Source: an uncultured Granulosicoccaceae bacterium
GTDB taxonomy: Bacteria; Pseudomonadota; Gammaproteobacteria; Granulosicoccales; Granulosicoccaceae
Assembly: GCA_938028465.1 (NCBI GenBank)
Contig: CALJAA010000028.1
Location: 1-64,000, forward strand
DNA length: 64,000 bases
Reading direction: 5' to 3'
Shown here: one piece after another, positions 1-10,581 of the stretch
How positions within the stretch are numbered: position 1 is the first letter of the stretch
How the letters are laid out: every line of letters begins with the position of its first letter
Program-made: the position numbers and the translations under genes
The notes under the pieces: model-generated
What the model was told of the DNA's origin: nothing
The model's input: only the letters and a program-made list of their open reading frames with translations
The model's database searches: none

Positions 1-425
1 GTCAGGTTCTCTAGCGGGTCGCGCAAGTCGCGAATATCCAAGTATGGAAAAATCATTTTCCCATCGGCTACATCCATAACCGTGCTCAATAAGGTTTCTG
101 TTGGTTTATCGTGTGAGTAGTATCCTGCAGCACCTGCAGCCATTGCACGTTTGGCCAATTCGACTGATGCCGTTTGTGTGCAGATAACGATACGCATGTC
201 TAATTCCTGCTCGCGCACAATGTGCATGAGCTTTTCTGCTCCTAGGGTAGGGAGGTGCCAATCCATGATGGCCACCTGTGCAGGAACAGTAATGACAGTC
301 TGCAAAAAAGCTTCTGCTGTGCTGGTGGTGCTGAGAATACTGAAGCGGCCGTCTTTTTCGAACAATTCTGATAAGGCCGATAGTACTAAGGGGCTGGATT
401 CAGCCAGTGCAATATCCATTTTCAT
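1..425 (-). CDS. response regulator, receiver domain (partial, C-terminus beyond window edge)
   Basis: Reverse-strand translation from ATG at 425: MKMDIALAESSPLVLSALSELFEKDGRFSILSTTSTAEAFLQTVITVPAQVAIMDWHLPTLGAEKLMHIVREQELDMRIVICTQTASVELAKRAMAAGAAGYYSHDKPTETLL; receiver-like fold with a central D and a K near the end. Open at position 1. Confidence 0.65.
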   Translation of the reverse strand, partial: MKMDIALAESSPLVLSALSELFEKDGRFSILSTTSTAEAFLQTVITVPAQVAIMDWHLPTLGAEKLMHIVREQELDMRIVICTQTASVELAKRAMAAGAAGYYSHDKPTETLLSTVMDVADGKMIFPYLDIRDLRDPLENL

Positions 426-617
426 ACGCCATTACCCCGATGTCTGGAATCTGCAGTATAGAGAGAAAGTACTGCTTTAAACCCATACTAATGGATAGTA
501 TTGATGCAATACTAATGGTCACCGATTAGTGCTGGAAAGGGTGTGGTTGTGCGGCTGAGCCCCCTCCACAATGTGGGACTGGCTCTTGAAGCCAAGCTTG
601 CGTAGCATCGATGCACT

Positions 618-1808
618 ATGGATATTCACGAATACCAATCGAAAGAGCTTTTGGCGGGGTTTGGCGTTAATGTGCCCAAGGGTGGGCTGGCCTATAGCCC
701 AGAGCAGGCAGCCTATCGTGCGCGTGAAATTGGCGGCGCCGGTTGGGTGGTTAAGGCACAAGTACACAGTGGTGGTCGTGCCAAAGCCGGCGGCATCAAA
801 GTGTGCCAGGACGAAGAGTCCGTGTATGACATGGCTGATTCATTGTTTGGTACTCGCTTGCAAACTGATCAGGCAGATGGCAAAGGTAAAGTTGTCTATC
901 GAATATACGTTGAAAGCCTGGTGCCCATTGCACAAGAATTCTATTTGGGTTTTGTTTTAGATCGTAAAACTGAGCAAATCATGGTTGTTGCCTCCAAGGC
1001 TGGCGGTATCGAAATTGAAGATATCGCTGCACAACAACCTGAAAGCATTATTCGTTGTTCTGTAGAACCCGCTGTTGGTATGCAAGCATTTCAAGCAAAA
1101 GAAGTTGCGTTTAAGCTCGGCATTGATCCAACACATCTTAATGAAGCCGTCGACACCATTATGGCAAGCTACCGCGCATTCGACGAGCTAGACGCAACGA
1201 TGGTTGAGATTAATCCCCTAGCCGTATCGACAGATGGCTCCTTGTATGCAGTTGATGCAAAGATGACCTTTGACGATAACGCACTTTACCGCCATCCAGA
1301 TATTGCAGAGCTTCGAGACAAATCACAAGAAGATTCTTCGCAAACTCGAGCAACGGATCGTGGCTTGAGTTATGTCGGCTACGATGGTGATATTGCTTGC
1401 ATTGTTAATGGTGCTGGCTTGGCGATGGCAACAATAGAAATGCTACGACACTTTGGTGGCGAGCCTTCATGTTTTATTGATATAGGCGGTGGCGCATCAG
1501 CTGATAAAGTGGCGAAGGCGATTCGTCTTGCTAGACGCAATACCAATATGAAATCATTGCTCATTAATGTGTTTGCAGGTATCAATCACTGCGATCGAAT
1601 TGCCGAAGGGATAGTTCAAGCTGTTGAAGCAGATGAGCTAGATGTGCCATTGATTGTGCGATTGGCCGGTACGCGAGTTGCAGAAGGCAAAAAAATACTA
1701 TCAAAAAGTGGCTTGCCGCTTGTGCGGGGTGATTCACTAGAAGAAGTAACGCAACGTGCGGTCACCGCTGCACGCCGATTTAAATCTGTGAAGAAAAAAA
1801 GCACGTGA
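618..1808 (+). CDS. mtkA: malate--CoA ligase beta subunit (MtkA-like, SucC superfamily)
   Basis: MDIHEYQSKELLAGFGVNVPKG ATP-grasp/SucC start; MtkA-like segments VEPAVGMQAFQAKEVAFKLG, NVFAGINHCDRIAEGIV, VRLAGTRVAEGKKIL. Confidence 0.8.
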   Translation: MDIHEYQSKELLAGFGVNVPKGGLAYSPEQAAYRAREIGGAGWVVKAQVHSGGRAKAGGIKVCQDEESVYDMADSLFGTRLQTDQADGKGKVVYRIYVESLVPIAQEFYLGFVLDRKTEQIMVVASKAGGIEIEDIAAQQPESIIRCSVEPAVGMQAFQAKEVAFKLGIDPTHLNEAVDTIMASYRAFDELDATMVEINPLAVSTDGSLYAVDAKMTFDDNALYRHPDIAELRDKSQEDSSQTRATDRGLSYVGYDGDIACIVNGAGLAMATIEMLRHFGGEPSCFIDIGGGASADKVAKAIRLARRNTNMKSLLINVFAGINHCDRIAEGIVQAVEADELDVPLIVRLAGTRVAEGKKILSKSGLPLVRGDSLEEVTQRAVTAARRFKSVKKKST

Positions 1809-2692
1809 GTATTCTAATTAATGCCGACACGCCGGTTTTAATGCAAGGTTTAGGTAGTCGCACCGGTGAGTTTCATTGCAAAGAAATGCTCAACTACGGA
1901 ACTAATATTGTTGCCGGCGTATCACCTGGTAAAGGTGGGCAATCGGTGTTGGGTATCCCCTTATTTAATACGGTGAAAGATGCCGTTGGCGCTACGGGCG
2001 CAACGGCAAGCATGATCACCGTGCCGCCACCGACAGCAGCTGATGCCATTATGGAGGCAGCGGATAGTGGTATAACGCTTGCGGTGTCAGTAACTGACGG
2101 CATCCCCGCGCAAGACATGATCAAAGTAAAACGCTATATGCGCATGTATCGTTCTGAGCGGCGCATGCGATTGATCGGGCCAAATTGCTCGGGGATTATC
2201 AATCCAGGCAAAACCATGTTGGGTATTATGCCGTCGGCAATATATACCGCGGGTAACGTTGGCATTGTTTCGCGCTCAGGCACATTGGGGTATGAAGCTG
2301 CATTGCAAATAGGGGATAGAGGCTTCGGTGTGTCTAGCAGTGTTGGTATTGGAGGGGATCCCATTGTCGGCAGTACGTTTCACGACATTCTCCAGTTGTT
2401 TGAAGCGGATGATGATACTCACGCAGTGGTACTTATTGGTGAGATCGGCGGCCCGCAAGAGGCAGATGCAGCGCGTTATATCAGTGAGTCGATGAGCAAG
2501 CCTGTGGTCGCTTATGTTGCTGGCCGTGGCACTCGCCGCAATCAAACGATGGGGCATGCAGGTGCGATTATTTCGGCGTTTGGCGATAGTGCGGATGAGA
2601 AACAACAAATACTTCGAGACAGTGGTGCGTTCATCGCGCCATTGCCTTGTGACATAGGCGCGACAGTGGTTGCGGCTCTGAACCCTAATTAA
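1805..2692 (+). CDS. mtkB: malate--CoA ligase alpha subunit (MtkB-like, SucD superfamily)
   Basis: MSILINADTPVLMQGLGSRTGEFHCKEML; SVTDGIPAQDMIKVKRYMR; GPNCSGIINPGKTMLGIMP; GHAGAIIS; 4-bp overlap with the upstream gene. Confidence 0.8.
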   Translation: MSILINADTPVLMQGLGSRTGEFHCKEMLNYGTNIVAGVSPGKGGQSVLGIPLFNTVKDAVGATGATASMITVPPPTAADAIMEAADSGITLAVSVTDGIPAQDMIKVKRYMRMYRSERRMRLIGPNCSGIINPGKTMLGIMPSAIYTAGNVGIVSRSGTLGYEAALQIGDRGFGVSSSVGIGGDPIVGSTFHDILQLFEADDDTHAVVLIGEIGGPQEADAARYISESMSKPVVAYVAGRGTRRNQTMGHAGAIISAFGDSADEKQQILRDSGAFIAPLPCDIGATVVAALNPN

Positions 2693-2715
2693 TAAAAACG
2701 AGTACGAGCAGTTAA

Positions 2716-3681
2716 ATGAAAAAAGTAATCGTAACTAGACGTTGGCCAAAAGCGGTGGAAGATGAGCTAAAAGCACATTACAACGTAGAGCTAAACGAAG
2801 CTGACATTCCTTTTGATACAGCGCGCATGCAATACGCCTTACAAAATGCGGATGCGGTCTTGCCGACTGTTACTGACAAGCTTGATGCTGACGTATTTAA
2901 AATTGACAACATTCAAGCCAGCGTCATCGCCAATTACGGAGTTGGTTTTGCCCATATTGATACTGACGCTGCAAAGGCGCATAACATTACGGTCACCAAC
3001 ACGCCTGATGTACTCAGTGATTGCACGGCCGATGTCGCCATGACACTTATGCTGATGGTGGCGCGCCGGGCAGGAGAGGGCGAACGAGAGCTGCGCTCTG
3101 GCAACTGGACTGGTTGGCGGCCTACGCATATGGTTGGCAGTAAAGTTACTGGCAAAACACTTGGCATAGTGGGCTTTGGCCGAATCGGCCAGGCGATGGC
3201 GATGCGAGCGCATCACGGTTTCGGTATGCCGATCCTTGTGCAAAATCGGTCTATGGTTGCGCCTAAGGTGTTGGCTGCGTGTAATGCGGTGCAAGTTGAA
3301 AACTTAGATGAGCTAATGAGGCAATCGGATTTTGTGTCCTTTCATTGCCCTGGCGGTGACGCCAATGCTAATTTGGTTAATGCTAAAAACCTTGCGCTTA
3401 TGAAGCCCAGCGCGTTTTTAATTAATACCGCGCGGGGGGAAATTATTGATGAAGCGGCGCTGTTTGATGCGTTGTCGAGTAAGCAAATCGCTGGAGCTGG
3501 ATTGGATGTATTTCGTGGCGAGCCGGCACTAGACCCACGCTTTATGGAAATGCCAAACGCAGTGATGCTTCCTCACTTAGGTAGTGCAACAGTCGAGACC
3601 CGAGAAGCGATGGGATTCAGAGTGTTAGAAAACATGGAAGCGTTTTTTGCAGGCAACACGCCAGGCGATAAAGTCGCTTAA
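2716..3681 (+). CDS. D-2-hydroxyacid dehydrogenase (glyoxylate/hydroxypyruvate reductase-like)
   Basis: [17 protein letters not shown] Rossmann motif; [32 protein letters not shown]. Confidence 0.85.
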   Translation: MKKVIVTRRWPKAVEDELKAHYNVELNEADIPFDTARMQYALQNADAVLPTVTDKLDADVFKIDNIQASVIANYGVGFAHIDTDAAKAHNITVTNTPDVLSDCTADVAMTLMLMVARRAGEGERELRSGNWTGWRPTHMVGSKVTGKTLGIVGFGRIGQAMAMRAHHGFGMPILVQNRSMVAPKVLAACNAVQVENLDELMRQSDFVSFHCPGGDANANLVNAKNLALMKPSAFLINTARGEIIDEAALFDALSSKQIAGAGLDVFRGEPALDPRFMEMPNAVMLPHLGSATVETREAMGFRVLENMEAFFAGNTPGDKVA

Positions 3682-5585
3682 GCGCTCCGCCGCTTGGCAT
3701 TCTGAGCTACGGCTTCACTGACTTGTGTTTGCAAGCCCGCTAAGTCGAGTTTGGCATAGCTCAATAACTCATCTCGGCTACCGTGCTCGATGTATTCGTC
3801 GCGTAAGCCGATCAGCTTAATGGCAGTGCCGATACCTGCTTCGCTTAGGTATTCCATAACACCAGCGCCTGCGCCACCTGCAATACTGTTTTCTTCAAAG
3901 GTGATTAGGAGATCATGGCTAGCTGCAAGGGATTCAATTAGTTTGGTATCCAGCGGTTTGACAAAACGCATGTTGATGACGGTATAGCCATGTTCTTGAC
4001 CTATTTTTAATGCGGGCTCTACCATTGTGCCGAAAGCCAGTAGTGCCACTTTTTTACCTTGATTCAAGGTTTGTGCTTCGCCTGGTGGAATGGCTTCCAT
4101 CTCTTCGTCTATGTCGACACCCGTGCCTTTGCCACGCGGGTATCGAACCGAGCTTGGGCCATCAAACTGGAACGCGGTATAAAGCATTTGGCGGCATTCG
4201 TTTTCGTTAGACGGTGCCATGATTAGCATGTTGGGTAAGCAACGCATAAAGCTAAAATCAAAACTGCCAGCATGCGTTGGACCATCTGGGCCAACTAGGC
4301 CAGCACGATCAACGGCAAACACCACGGGCAAATTTTGAATAGCAACGTCGTGTACGAGTTGATCGTAGGCGCGTTGTAAAAAGGTTGAATAGATGGCAAC
4401 AACCGGTTTTTGTCCACCACAGGCGAGGCCGGCTGCTAGTGTTACGGCATGTTGCTCTGCGATAGCAACATCGTAGTAGCGATCTGGAAACTGAGCTTCA
4501 AACTCAACCATGCCCGAGCCTTCTCGCATTGCTGGCGTGATACCGACTAAGCGATCATCGATCGCTGCCATATCGCATAACCACTTACCAAAGACTTGGG
4601 TGTAGGTAGGTGAGTTGGATTTTGACGACTGTAAGCTTTTGCCTGTTTCAATATCAAACGGTGTGACAGCGTGTAAGGCTAGTGGGTCTTGTTCGGCGAA
4701 GTGATAGCCGTGGCCTTTTTTTGTTACCACGTGCAAAAACAAGGGGCCTTGCAGTTCGCGCATGTTTTTAAGGACACCCACTAAGCTGTCGGTATCGTGG
4801 CCATCAACTGGGCCAAAATAGTTGAAGCCGAGTTCTTCAAATAAGGTGCTGGGCACCACCATGCCTTTCATGTGTTCTTCCCAGCGCTGAGCAAAATTAA
4901 ACATGCTAGGCATTCTTTTTAAGATGCTTTTGCCGCTTTCGCGAGCGCCCGATATGATTTTGCCGGTAAGAATTCGAGCAAGGTATTTGTTCATCGCGCC
5001 CACGTTCGGGGATATCGACATGTCGTTGTCGTTGAGAATCACGATCATGTTGGCTTTGATTCCACCAGCGTGGTTAAGCGCTTCATAAGCTAAGCCTGCA
5101 GTGAGTGCACCGTCCCCAATAACCGCGACAGTTTTGGGTGCTTCGTCGGGAGTTCCGGCAAGCTTGTGTTGTTGTTCAGCTGCTAACGACATGCCCAAGG
5201 CTGCACTAACAGATGTACTGCTATGCCCAACACCGAAGGTGTCGTATGGGCTCTCTGCGCGATTAGGGAAACCCGCCAAGCCACCTTGTTTACGCATGGT
5301 TAACATGCGGTCACGCCTTTCAGTGAGTATCTTGTGCGGATAGGTTTGATGGCCAACATCCCATACGAGTTTGTCGTAAGGCGTGTTGAATACGTAGTGC
5401 AGCGCAACCGTTAGCTCAACCGTGCCCAAACTGGCACCAAGATGCCCACCGGTTTGCGCTACGGAGTAGAGCAGAAACTGTCTAAGCTCTGCGCTGAAGT
5501 CTTGCAATACGGATTCATCTAGCTCGCGTAAATCCGCAGGCTTCTTGACCGAGTGCAACAACGGAAATTGTTCAGAAATGTCCAT
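3678..5585 (-). CDS. dxs: 1-deoxy-D-xylulose-5-phosphate synthase
   Basis: 635 aa; [83 protein letters not shown]. Confidence 0.97.
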   Translation of the reverse strand: MDISEQFPLLHSVKKPADLRELDESVLQDFSAELRQFLLYSVAQTGGHLGASLGTVELTVALHYVFNTPYDKLVWDVGHQTYPHKILTERRDRMLTMRKQGGLAGFPNRAESPYDTFGVGHSSTSVSAALGMSLAAEQQHKLAGTPDEAPKTVAVIGDGALTAGLAYEALNHAGGIKANMIVILNDNDMSISPNVGAMNKYLARILTGKIISGARESGKSILKRMPSMFNFAQRWEEHMKGMVVPSTLFEELGFNYFGPVDGHDTDSLVGVLKNMRELQGPLFLHVVTKKGHGYHFAEQDPLALHAVTPFDIETGKSLQSSKSNSPTYTQVFGKWLCDMAAIDDRLVGITPAMREGSGMVEFEAQFPDRYYDVAIAEQHAVTLAAGLACGGQKPVVAIYSTFLQRAYDQLVHDVAIQNLPVVFAVDRAGLVGPDGPTHAGSFDFSFMRCLPNMLIMAPSNENECRQMLYTAFQFDGPSSVRYPRGKGTGVDIDEEMEAIPPGEAQTLNQGKKVALLAFGTMVEPALKIGQEHGYTVINMRFVKPLDTKLIESLAASHDLLITFEENSIAGGAGAGVMEYLSEAGIGTAIKLIGLRDEYIEHGSRDELLSYAKLDLAGLQTQVSEAVAQNAKRRSA

Positions 5586-5752
5586 GAAATCAATTTGTTT
5601 GTACAGACTGAATTATGTGCTGGCGAACCCATCATTACAAGTAATTACAAGTGAAGGATGGTGTCTGGAGGTTAAGAGTACAGCTGAAAAAGTGATTTGA
5701 CAGGGCGAAATGTGGCTCAAATCGGGCGTCATAGCCCTTCTCGCGGCCGTGA

Positions 5753-6670
5753 CTAGTGGCTGCGGCTCAGGACATAGGCCGATAAGTCACGTAATTCGTC
5801 GAATGAATCGCCCAATCCTTCTAATGCCTGGCAGGCAGCATTGTGCATATCTTGGGCATGCCGTTGGGCACCATCCAAGCCCAGTAATGACGGATAAGTC
5901 GGCTTGTTACGCGCAATATCAGCGCCCTGAGACTTGCCTAGGGTAGCCGTATCTCCGACGACATCGAGAATGTCGTCAACGATCTGAAAGCTTAAGCCAA
6001 CGGCTGCAGCATAGTCATCGAGGCGGAGGCGCACCGATTCGGTGACATCGGCGGAGCACAGAGCGGCAAGTTGAACGCTTGCACGTATTAGAGCGCCAGT
6101 TTTGTGTCGATGCATATCTTCAAGCTCGCTTAGCTTGAGCATTTTGCCAACGGCTTCTAGGTCGATCGCTTGCCCTTCGGCCATGCCTTCTGCGCCACTG
6201 GCAGCACCTAGTACACCGATCATTTGTAGTTTGTTGTCACTCGCCAGCTGTGTGTCTTCGTTTTTGGCAAGGATGGTAAACGCCAGTGCCTGCAGTGCAT
6301 CGCCTGCCAATATGGCTGTGGCTTCGTCAAATTGTTTGTGACAGGTTGGCTTGCCGCGTCGCAGGTCATCATCATCCATGGCGGGTAGGTCGTCGTGCAC
6401 GAGTGAATAGGCATGCATCATTTCGACGGCACAGGCCGGCGTGTCTAAACGTTTAATGTCAACGCCTAGTGCGCGACCCGTGGCATAGGTTAGTACAGGT
6501 CGGATGCGCTTGCCGCCATTGGTAGCTGCATATTTCATAGCAGCCTGCAAGTTAGTACGATTATTTTGATATGCAGGTAGCTTTAGCAACAGCGCATCGT
6601 CAACTCGTTGCTGATACGCTTTCATTTGTTGGCTGAAGCTGCTCATTAATTTAGTTTTTAGATTTGCCAA
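5753..6670 (-). CDS. ispA: farnesyl diphosphate synthase / geranyltranstransferase
   Basis: GGKRIRPVL, HAYSLVHDDLPAMDDDDLRRGKPTCH, and second Asp motif QIVDDILD. Confidence 0.95.
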   Translation of the reverse strand: MANLKTKLMSSFSQQMKAYQQRVDDALLLKLPAYQNNRTNLQAAMKYAATNGGKRIRPVLTYATGRALGVDIKRLDTPACAVEMMHAYSLVHDDLPAMDDDDLRRGKPTCHKQFDEATAILAGDALQALAFTILAKNEDTQLASDNKLQMIGVLGAASGAEGMAEGQAIDLEAVGKMLKLSELEDMHRHKTGALIRASVQLAALCSADVTESVRLRLDDYAAAVGLSFQIVDDILDVVGDTATLGKSQGADIARNKPTYPSLLGLDGAQRHAQDMHNAACQALEGLGDSFDELRDLSAYVLSRSH

Positions 6671-6931
6671 TTACTCGGGCGCTTCTAGATCTTCCAGGGT
6701 ATCCGTGCCATTTTTATCCATAAGAATTTTAACTTTACGCTCAGCATCGAGAAGGCTTTGCTGACAGAAGCGAGCCAAGCTGACACCTCGTTCAAACTGG
6801 CCAAGTGATTCATCTAACGATTGCTCACCTGATTCAAGGGTGGTCACGATAGTTTCTAGCTCGCCCAGTGCGTCTTCAAATTTTGTTGATTTTGGGATCG
6901 CTTTTGCGGCTTTGGTGGTTTTGTTGGTCAT
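6671..6931 (-). CDS. xseB: exodeoxyribonuclease VII small subunit
   Basis: 86 aa; FEDALGELETIVTTLESGEQSLDESLGQFERGVSLARFCQQSLLDAERKVKIL. Confidence 0.93.
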   Translation of the reverse strand: MTNKTTKAAKAIPKSTKFEDALGELETIVTTLESGEQSLDESLGQFERGVSLARFCQQSLLDAERKVKILMDKNGTDTLEDLEAPE

Positions 6932-6935
6932 CGGC

Positions 6936-8294
6936 CTAGTCTAACAAATCGATGGCTTCATGCAGCCGGTGAACCCCATCCACGCGCATATTTTTGATCG
7001 CTTTTTTAGGTATATTGGCATGAGGCGCGATCGCTCGTTTAAAGCCATGCTTGGCAGCCTCTTGCAAACGCTCCTCACCGTTGGCAACGGGCCTCACCTC
7101 CCCAGCTAAGCCAACTTCGCCAAAAATTACCATGTCCGAGGGTAAGGGCCGATCACGAAAAGATGATAGCGCTGCCAGTAGAACGGGCAAATCGGCTGCA
7201 GTTTCGGAGATGCGAACACCGCCCACGACATTAATGTAAACATCTTGATCAAACATAGCGATGCCAGCGTGCCTGTGTAGCACGGCCAGTAACATGGCTA
7301 AACGGTTTTGCTCCAGCCCAAGTGCAACACGCCGAGGGTTGCCCATATGGGTGGTGTCAACTAATGCCTGTGCTTCAACCAACATTGGGCGGGTGCCTTC
7401 GCGGGTCACCATGATGACACTGCCGTTAACTGGCTCAGGGTGTTTTGATAAAAATATGGCAGAAGGATTTTTCACGTTCTGCAAACCCTTTTCGCCCATG
7501 GCGAATACGCCGAGTTCGTTTACTGCACCAAAGCGATTTTTAACGGCGCGTATCACGCGGTAACGGCTGCCTTGCTCACCTTCGAAATACAAAACAGTAT
7601 CAACCATGTGTTCAAGCACACGAGGTCCAGCTAAGGCACCTTCTTTGGTTACATGGCCAACCAAAAAGATTGAACAACCCGTTTGCTTGGCATAACGCAC
7701 CAGCCTTGCTGCGCTCTCTCGCACTTGCGCAACAGCGCCCGGAGCTGAATTAAGCATCTCGGTGTACATGGTTTGAATTGAATCAATAACCATGATGGTG
7801 GGCTTTTCTTTTTCAGCATGCGCAAGGATTGCCTCTACTCTTGTTTCAGCTAACAAGCGCAAATGTTTTTCTGGGAGTTCGAGGCGCCTGGCGCGCAACG
7901 TAATTTGTTGTAGAGATTCTTCACCGGTGGTGTAGAGCGTACGATGGTTTTCGCTCAGGTTGGCAAGGCATTGTGTGAGCAGTGTTGATTTACCAATACC
8001 TGGGTCGCCACCGAGTAAGGTTACTGAGCCGGTTACTAAGCCACCTCCAAGTACACGATCAAGCTCAGTTAAACCGGTGTTGGTGCGTTCCTCAGCTTTG
8101 AGCTTAACATCAGATGCGTTAATGATACCGCTGGCACCGGCGTAACCTTTGAAGCGGCCGCTACTAGCTTCAGAGCCACCGTCATTAAATTCTTGCAGCG
8201 TGTTCCAAGCTTCGCAATCGGCACATTGACCGTTCCATTTACTGTGGGTTGCGCCGCAATCGGTACACACGTATTGCGTTTTTGCCTTAGCCAT
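6936..8294 (-). CDS. radA: DNA repair protein RadA
   Basis: CTDCGATHSKWNGQCADCEAWNT zinc finger; GGDPGIGKSTLL Walker A; KNRFGAVNELGVF; Lon-like C-terminus. Confidence 0.97.
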   Translation of the reverse strand: MAKAKTQYVCTDCGATHSKWNGQCADCEAWNTLQEFNDGGSEASSGRFKGYAGASGIINASDVKLKAEERTNTGLTELDRVLGGGLVTGSVTLLGGDPGIGKSTLLTQCLANLSENHRTLYTTGEESLQQITLRARRLELPEKHLRLLAETRVEAILAHAEKEKPTIMVIDSIQTMYTEMLNSAPGAVAQVRESAARLVRYAKQTGCSIFLVGHVTKEGALAGPRVLEHMVDTVLYFEGEQGSRYRVIRAVKNRFGAVNELGVFAMGEKGLQNVKNPSAIFLSKHPEPVNGSVIMVTREGTRPMLVEAQALVDTTHMGNPRRVALGLEQNRLAMLLAVLHRHAGIAMFDQDVYINVVGGVRISETAADLPVLLAALSSFRDRPLPSDMVIFGEVGLAGEVRPVANGEERLQEAAKHGFKRAIAPHANIPKKAIKNMRVDGVHRLHEAIDLLD

Positions 8295-8296
8295 GC

Positions 8297-9589
8297 CTAG
8301 TGTCCGTTAGCGGCGATTGAGTCGGCATCTTCGTCAAGCGCAGGATCAATACGAACTTGTAGTACGCGATTATCTTCAACAGAGATAATCGTCAGAGGGT
8401 GATTGTTAAAGTTAAACACCGCGCCTTGAGGTGGAAAATTTTCGAAGTGCTCGAGTATTAATCCATTAAGCGTTTTAGGGCCGTCAGCGGATAAGGTCCA
8501 ATTAAGTGCTTTGTTCAAATTGCGTATTTGCGCAGTGCCATCCACAATAAAACTACCATCTTGTTGCGGGCGAATTTCTGCTGATGCCTGTTGTGGGTCA
8601 GTATCAAACTCGCCAACGATTTCTTCCAGTATTTCTTCGATTGTTAGTAAACCTTGTATATCTCCGTACTCATCTACCACTAAACCAATGCGCCTTTTTT
8701 CGCGCTGAAAATTTAGCAGTTGCACCGTCAATGGCGTGCCTTCAGGTATGTAGTATGGTTCGCGGACAACCGATTCGAGATACTCTAGGTTTAACTTGCC
8801 ACTAAGCAACGCATCAACCATTTTGCGCAGGTAAATAAACCCTATTGCATTATCAATATTATCGCGGAATACAAGCAAGCGACTGTGTGGGCTATTAGTT
8901 ATTTGATCCAGTATCTCATCCCAAGGGTCATCTAAATCAATGCCGACAATCTCATTGCGCGGCACCATTATTCCATTTACTGAAATCGTGCCGAGATCAA
9001 GAATATTGAGCAGCATGTCGCGGTGACGGGTGGGTATAAGCCCGGCGTTTTCAGTGACAACAGTGCGCAGTTCGTCGCTACTGAGGTGTTCATCTTCAGG
9101 ATTTAATTTTGATACATTAAAAAACCTTAAGATGCGTGCGCTTATCCAGTTAACAACGATGACCAGTGGATAGGTAATGGTCAGTAGCGGCGTGTAAATG
9201 GCCGAGGCGACAAACGAGACCGATTCGGCGCGACGGGTGGCAAACGTTTTGGGTGTGACTTCGGCAAATACCAAAATTACGAAGGTGAGTAAGCCCGTGG
9301 CAACGGCAATACCGGCTTCGCCCATTAGGCGCAGTGCGATAACGGTGGCTATCGCCGAGGCAAGAATGTTGACGAAGTTATTGCCTAATAGGATTAAGCT
9401 AATTAATCGATCAGGCTGTTCAAGCAATTCGAGCGTGCGCTTAGCGGCTTGGTTGCCGTTGTTCGCCTGATGGCGCAAGCGGTAGCGATTAAGCGACATC
9501 AATGCGGTTTCGGAGCCGGAGAAAAAGCCGGACATCAAAATTAGCAGTACCAAAATGAAGAGGAGTACGCTAATGGGAATGGCGTTCAA
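8297..9589 (-). CDS. CNNM/CorB-CorC family transporter (DUF21, CBS, CorC_HlyC domains)
   Basis: MSGFFSGSETALMSLNRYRLRHQANNGN; EVTPKTFATRRAE; VPRNEIVGIDLDDPW; CorC C-terminal domain. Confidence 0.9.
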   Translation of the reverse strand: MNAIPISVLLFILVLLILMSGFFSGSETALMSLNRYRLRHQANNGNQAAKRTLELLEQPDRLISLILLGNNFVNILASAIATVIALRLMGEAGIAVATGLLTFVILVFAEVTPKTFATRRAESVSFVASAIYTPLLTITYPLVIVVNWISARILRFFNVSKLNPEDEHLSSDELRTVVTENAGLIPTRHRDMLLNILDLGTISVNGIMVPRNEIVGIDLDDPWDEILDQITNSPHSRLLVFRDNIDNAIGFIYLRKMVDALLSGKLNLEYLESVVREPYYIPEGTPLTVQLLNFQREKRRIGLVVDEYGDIQGLLTIEEILEEIVGEFDTDPQQASAEIRPQQDGSFIVDGTAQIRNLNKALNWTLSADGPKTLNGLILEHFENFPPQGAVFNFNNHPLTIISVEDNRVLQVRIDPALDEDADSIAANGH

Positions 9590-9638
9590 GAAGGTGTGGG
9601 CCTTATGTAGCTACAGTGGCTTGCATCATAGCAACCTT

Positions 9639-10439
9639 CTAACGTTGCAGGATCAGCTCTAACACCAATTTGCTGCCAAAAAAGGCTAATACCAGTAAGA
9701 TAAAGGCAGCTATTGACCAATTAACAACCCGTTTGCCCCGCCAGCCAAACATCCATCGCCCGACCACCAATACGCCAATAATTGCCCAAGCCAAGCAGGA
9801 GAGCACCGTTTTGTGCACCAAGCTCTGGCCCCACATGTCATCTAAGTAAAAAAAGCCAGTGAGCAAAGACAGAGACAGCAGTATGAAACCGACTGTTAGT
9901 AGCAAAAAGAGTAGGCTTTCAGAATTGTCGTAAGGCGGTAGCGAGCGCACAAAGCCGCTGGGCTTATGATGGCTTAGCTGGTGGCGTTGTAGTGCAACTA
10001 CCAGGGCCTGCGTGGCAGCCAATGCCAACACCGAATAGGCCACAATGGATGACAATACGTGTAGGCCTGTGGCGGGGTCGAGTGTGGTCTGACCACCGGT
10101 TTTTTGCGTAAATAGCAGTGTAATAGCAGCCGCTGGATAAACCAATAAACCCAGATGATCGGCGCGTCGAGTTATTGCTAGTAGAAGTTGTAGCAAAACG
10201 ATACACAGGGCTGTAATGCTCAGAGCACTAAAAAAGCCCCATATCAGCCCACTTTCTCTGGTGCTTATGATGGTGGCGGCCAGGTGGATAAACCAAGCGA
10301 GTGTGGCCATGAGGCGAGTGAGCCGCAGCGGAGCGCTATCTGTATTGTCACTAGGCGCATTGTTAAAGCTCAGCCAAAGCCTGAATGCGGCAATCGTATA
10401 CAGAATCGACGCAATAATGGCGAGCAGAAAGGTAGTCAT
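9639..10439 (-). CDS. cytochrome c assembly (CcsA/YpjD-like) inner membrane protein
   Basis: 266 aa, multiple TM segments, LHVLSSIVAYSVLALAATQALVVALQ; located between corB-like and ffh as in many gammaproteobacteria. Confidence 0.85.
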   Translation of the reverse strand: MTTFLLAIIASILYTIAAFRLWLSFNNAPSDNTDSAPLRLTRLMATLAWFIHLAATIISTRESGLIWGFFSALSITALCIVLLQLLLAITRRADHLGLLVYPAAAITLLFTQKTGGQTTLDPATGLHVLSSIVAYSVLALAATQALVVALQRHQLSHHKPSGFVRSLPPYDNSESLLFLLLTVGFILLSLSLLTGFFYLDDMWGQSLVHKTVLSCLAWAIIGVLVVGRWMFGWRGKRVVNWSIAAFILLVLAFFGSKLVLELILQR

Positions 10440-10529
10440 GACGTTACTGTTAAGCTCGGCGGCCGGTATACTGTTGCTGGTAGATCTGGATTCATTTAGT
10501 TTAATTAACTAGGATTCATTTTGATTTTG

Positions 10530-10568
10530 TTTAATTGTTTTATTTAATTGTTTTATTTAATTGTTATT
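10530..10568. repeat. 13-bp tandem repeat (about 3 copies) upstream of ffh
   Basis: TTTAATTGTTTTA TTTAATTGTTTTA TTTAATTGTTATT. Confidence 0.85.
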
Positions 10569-10581
10569 AATTGGGATAACC

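Noticed and set aside
2276-2608. 110-aa minus-strand ORF
   Set aside because: Antisense to the well-supported mtkB gene; no family features.
618-2692. Simple assignment as sucCD (succinyl-CoA synthetase)
   Set aside because: Several segments resemble MtkA/MtkB more closely than SucC/SucD and the neighbours are not TCA cycle genes; phylogeny is still needed to settle it.
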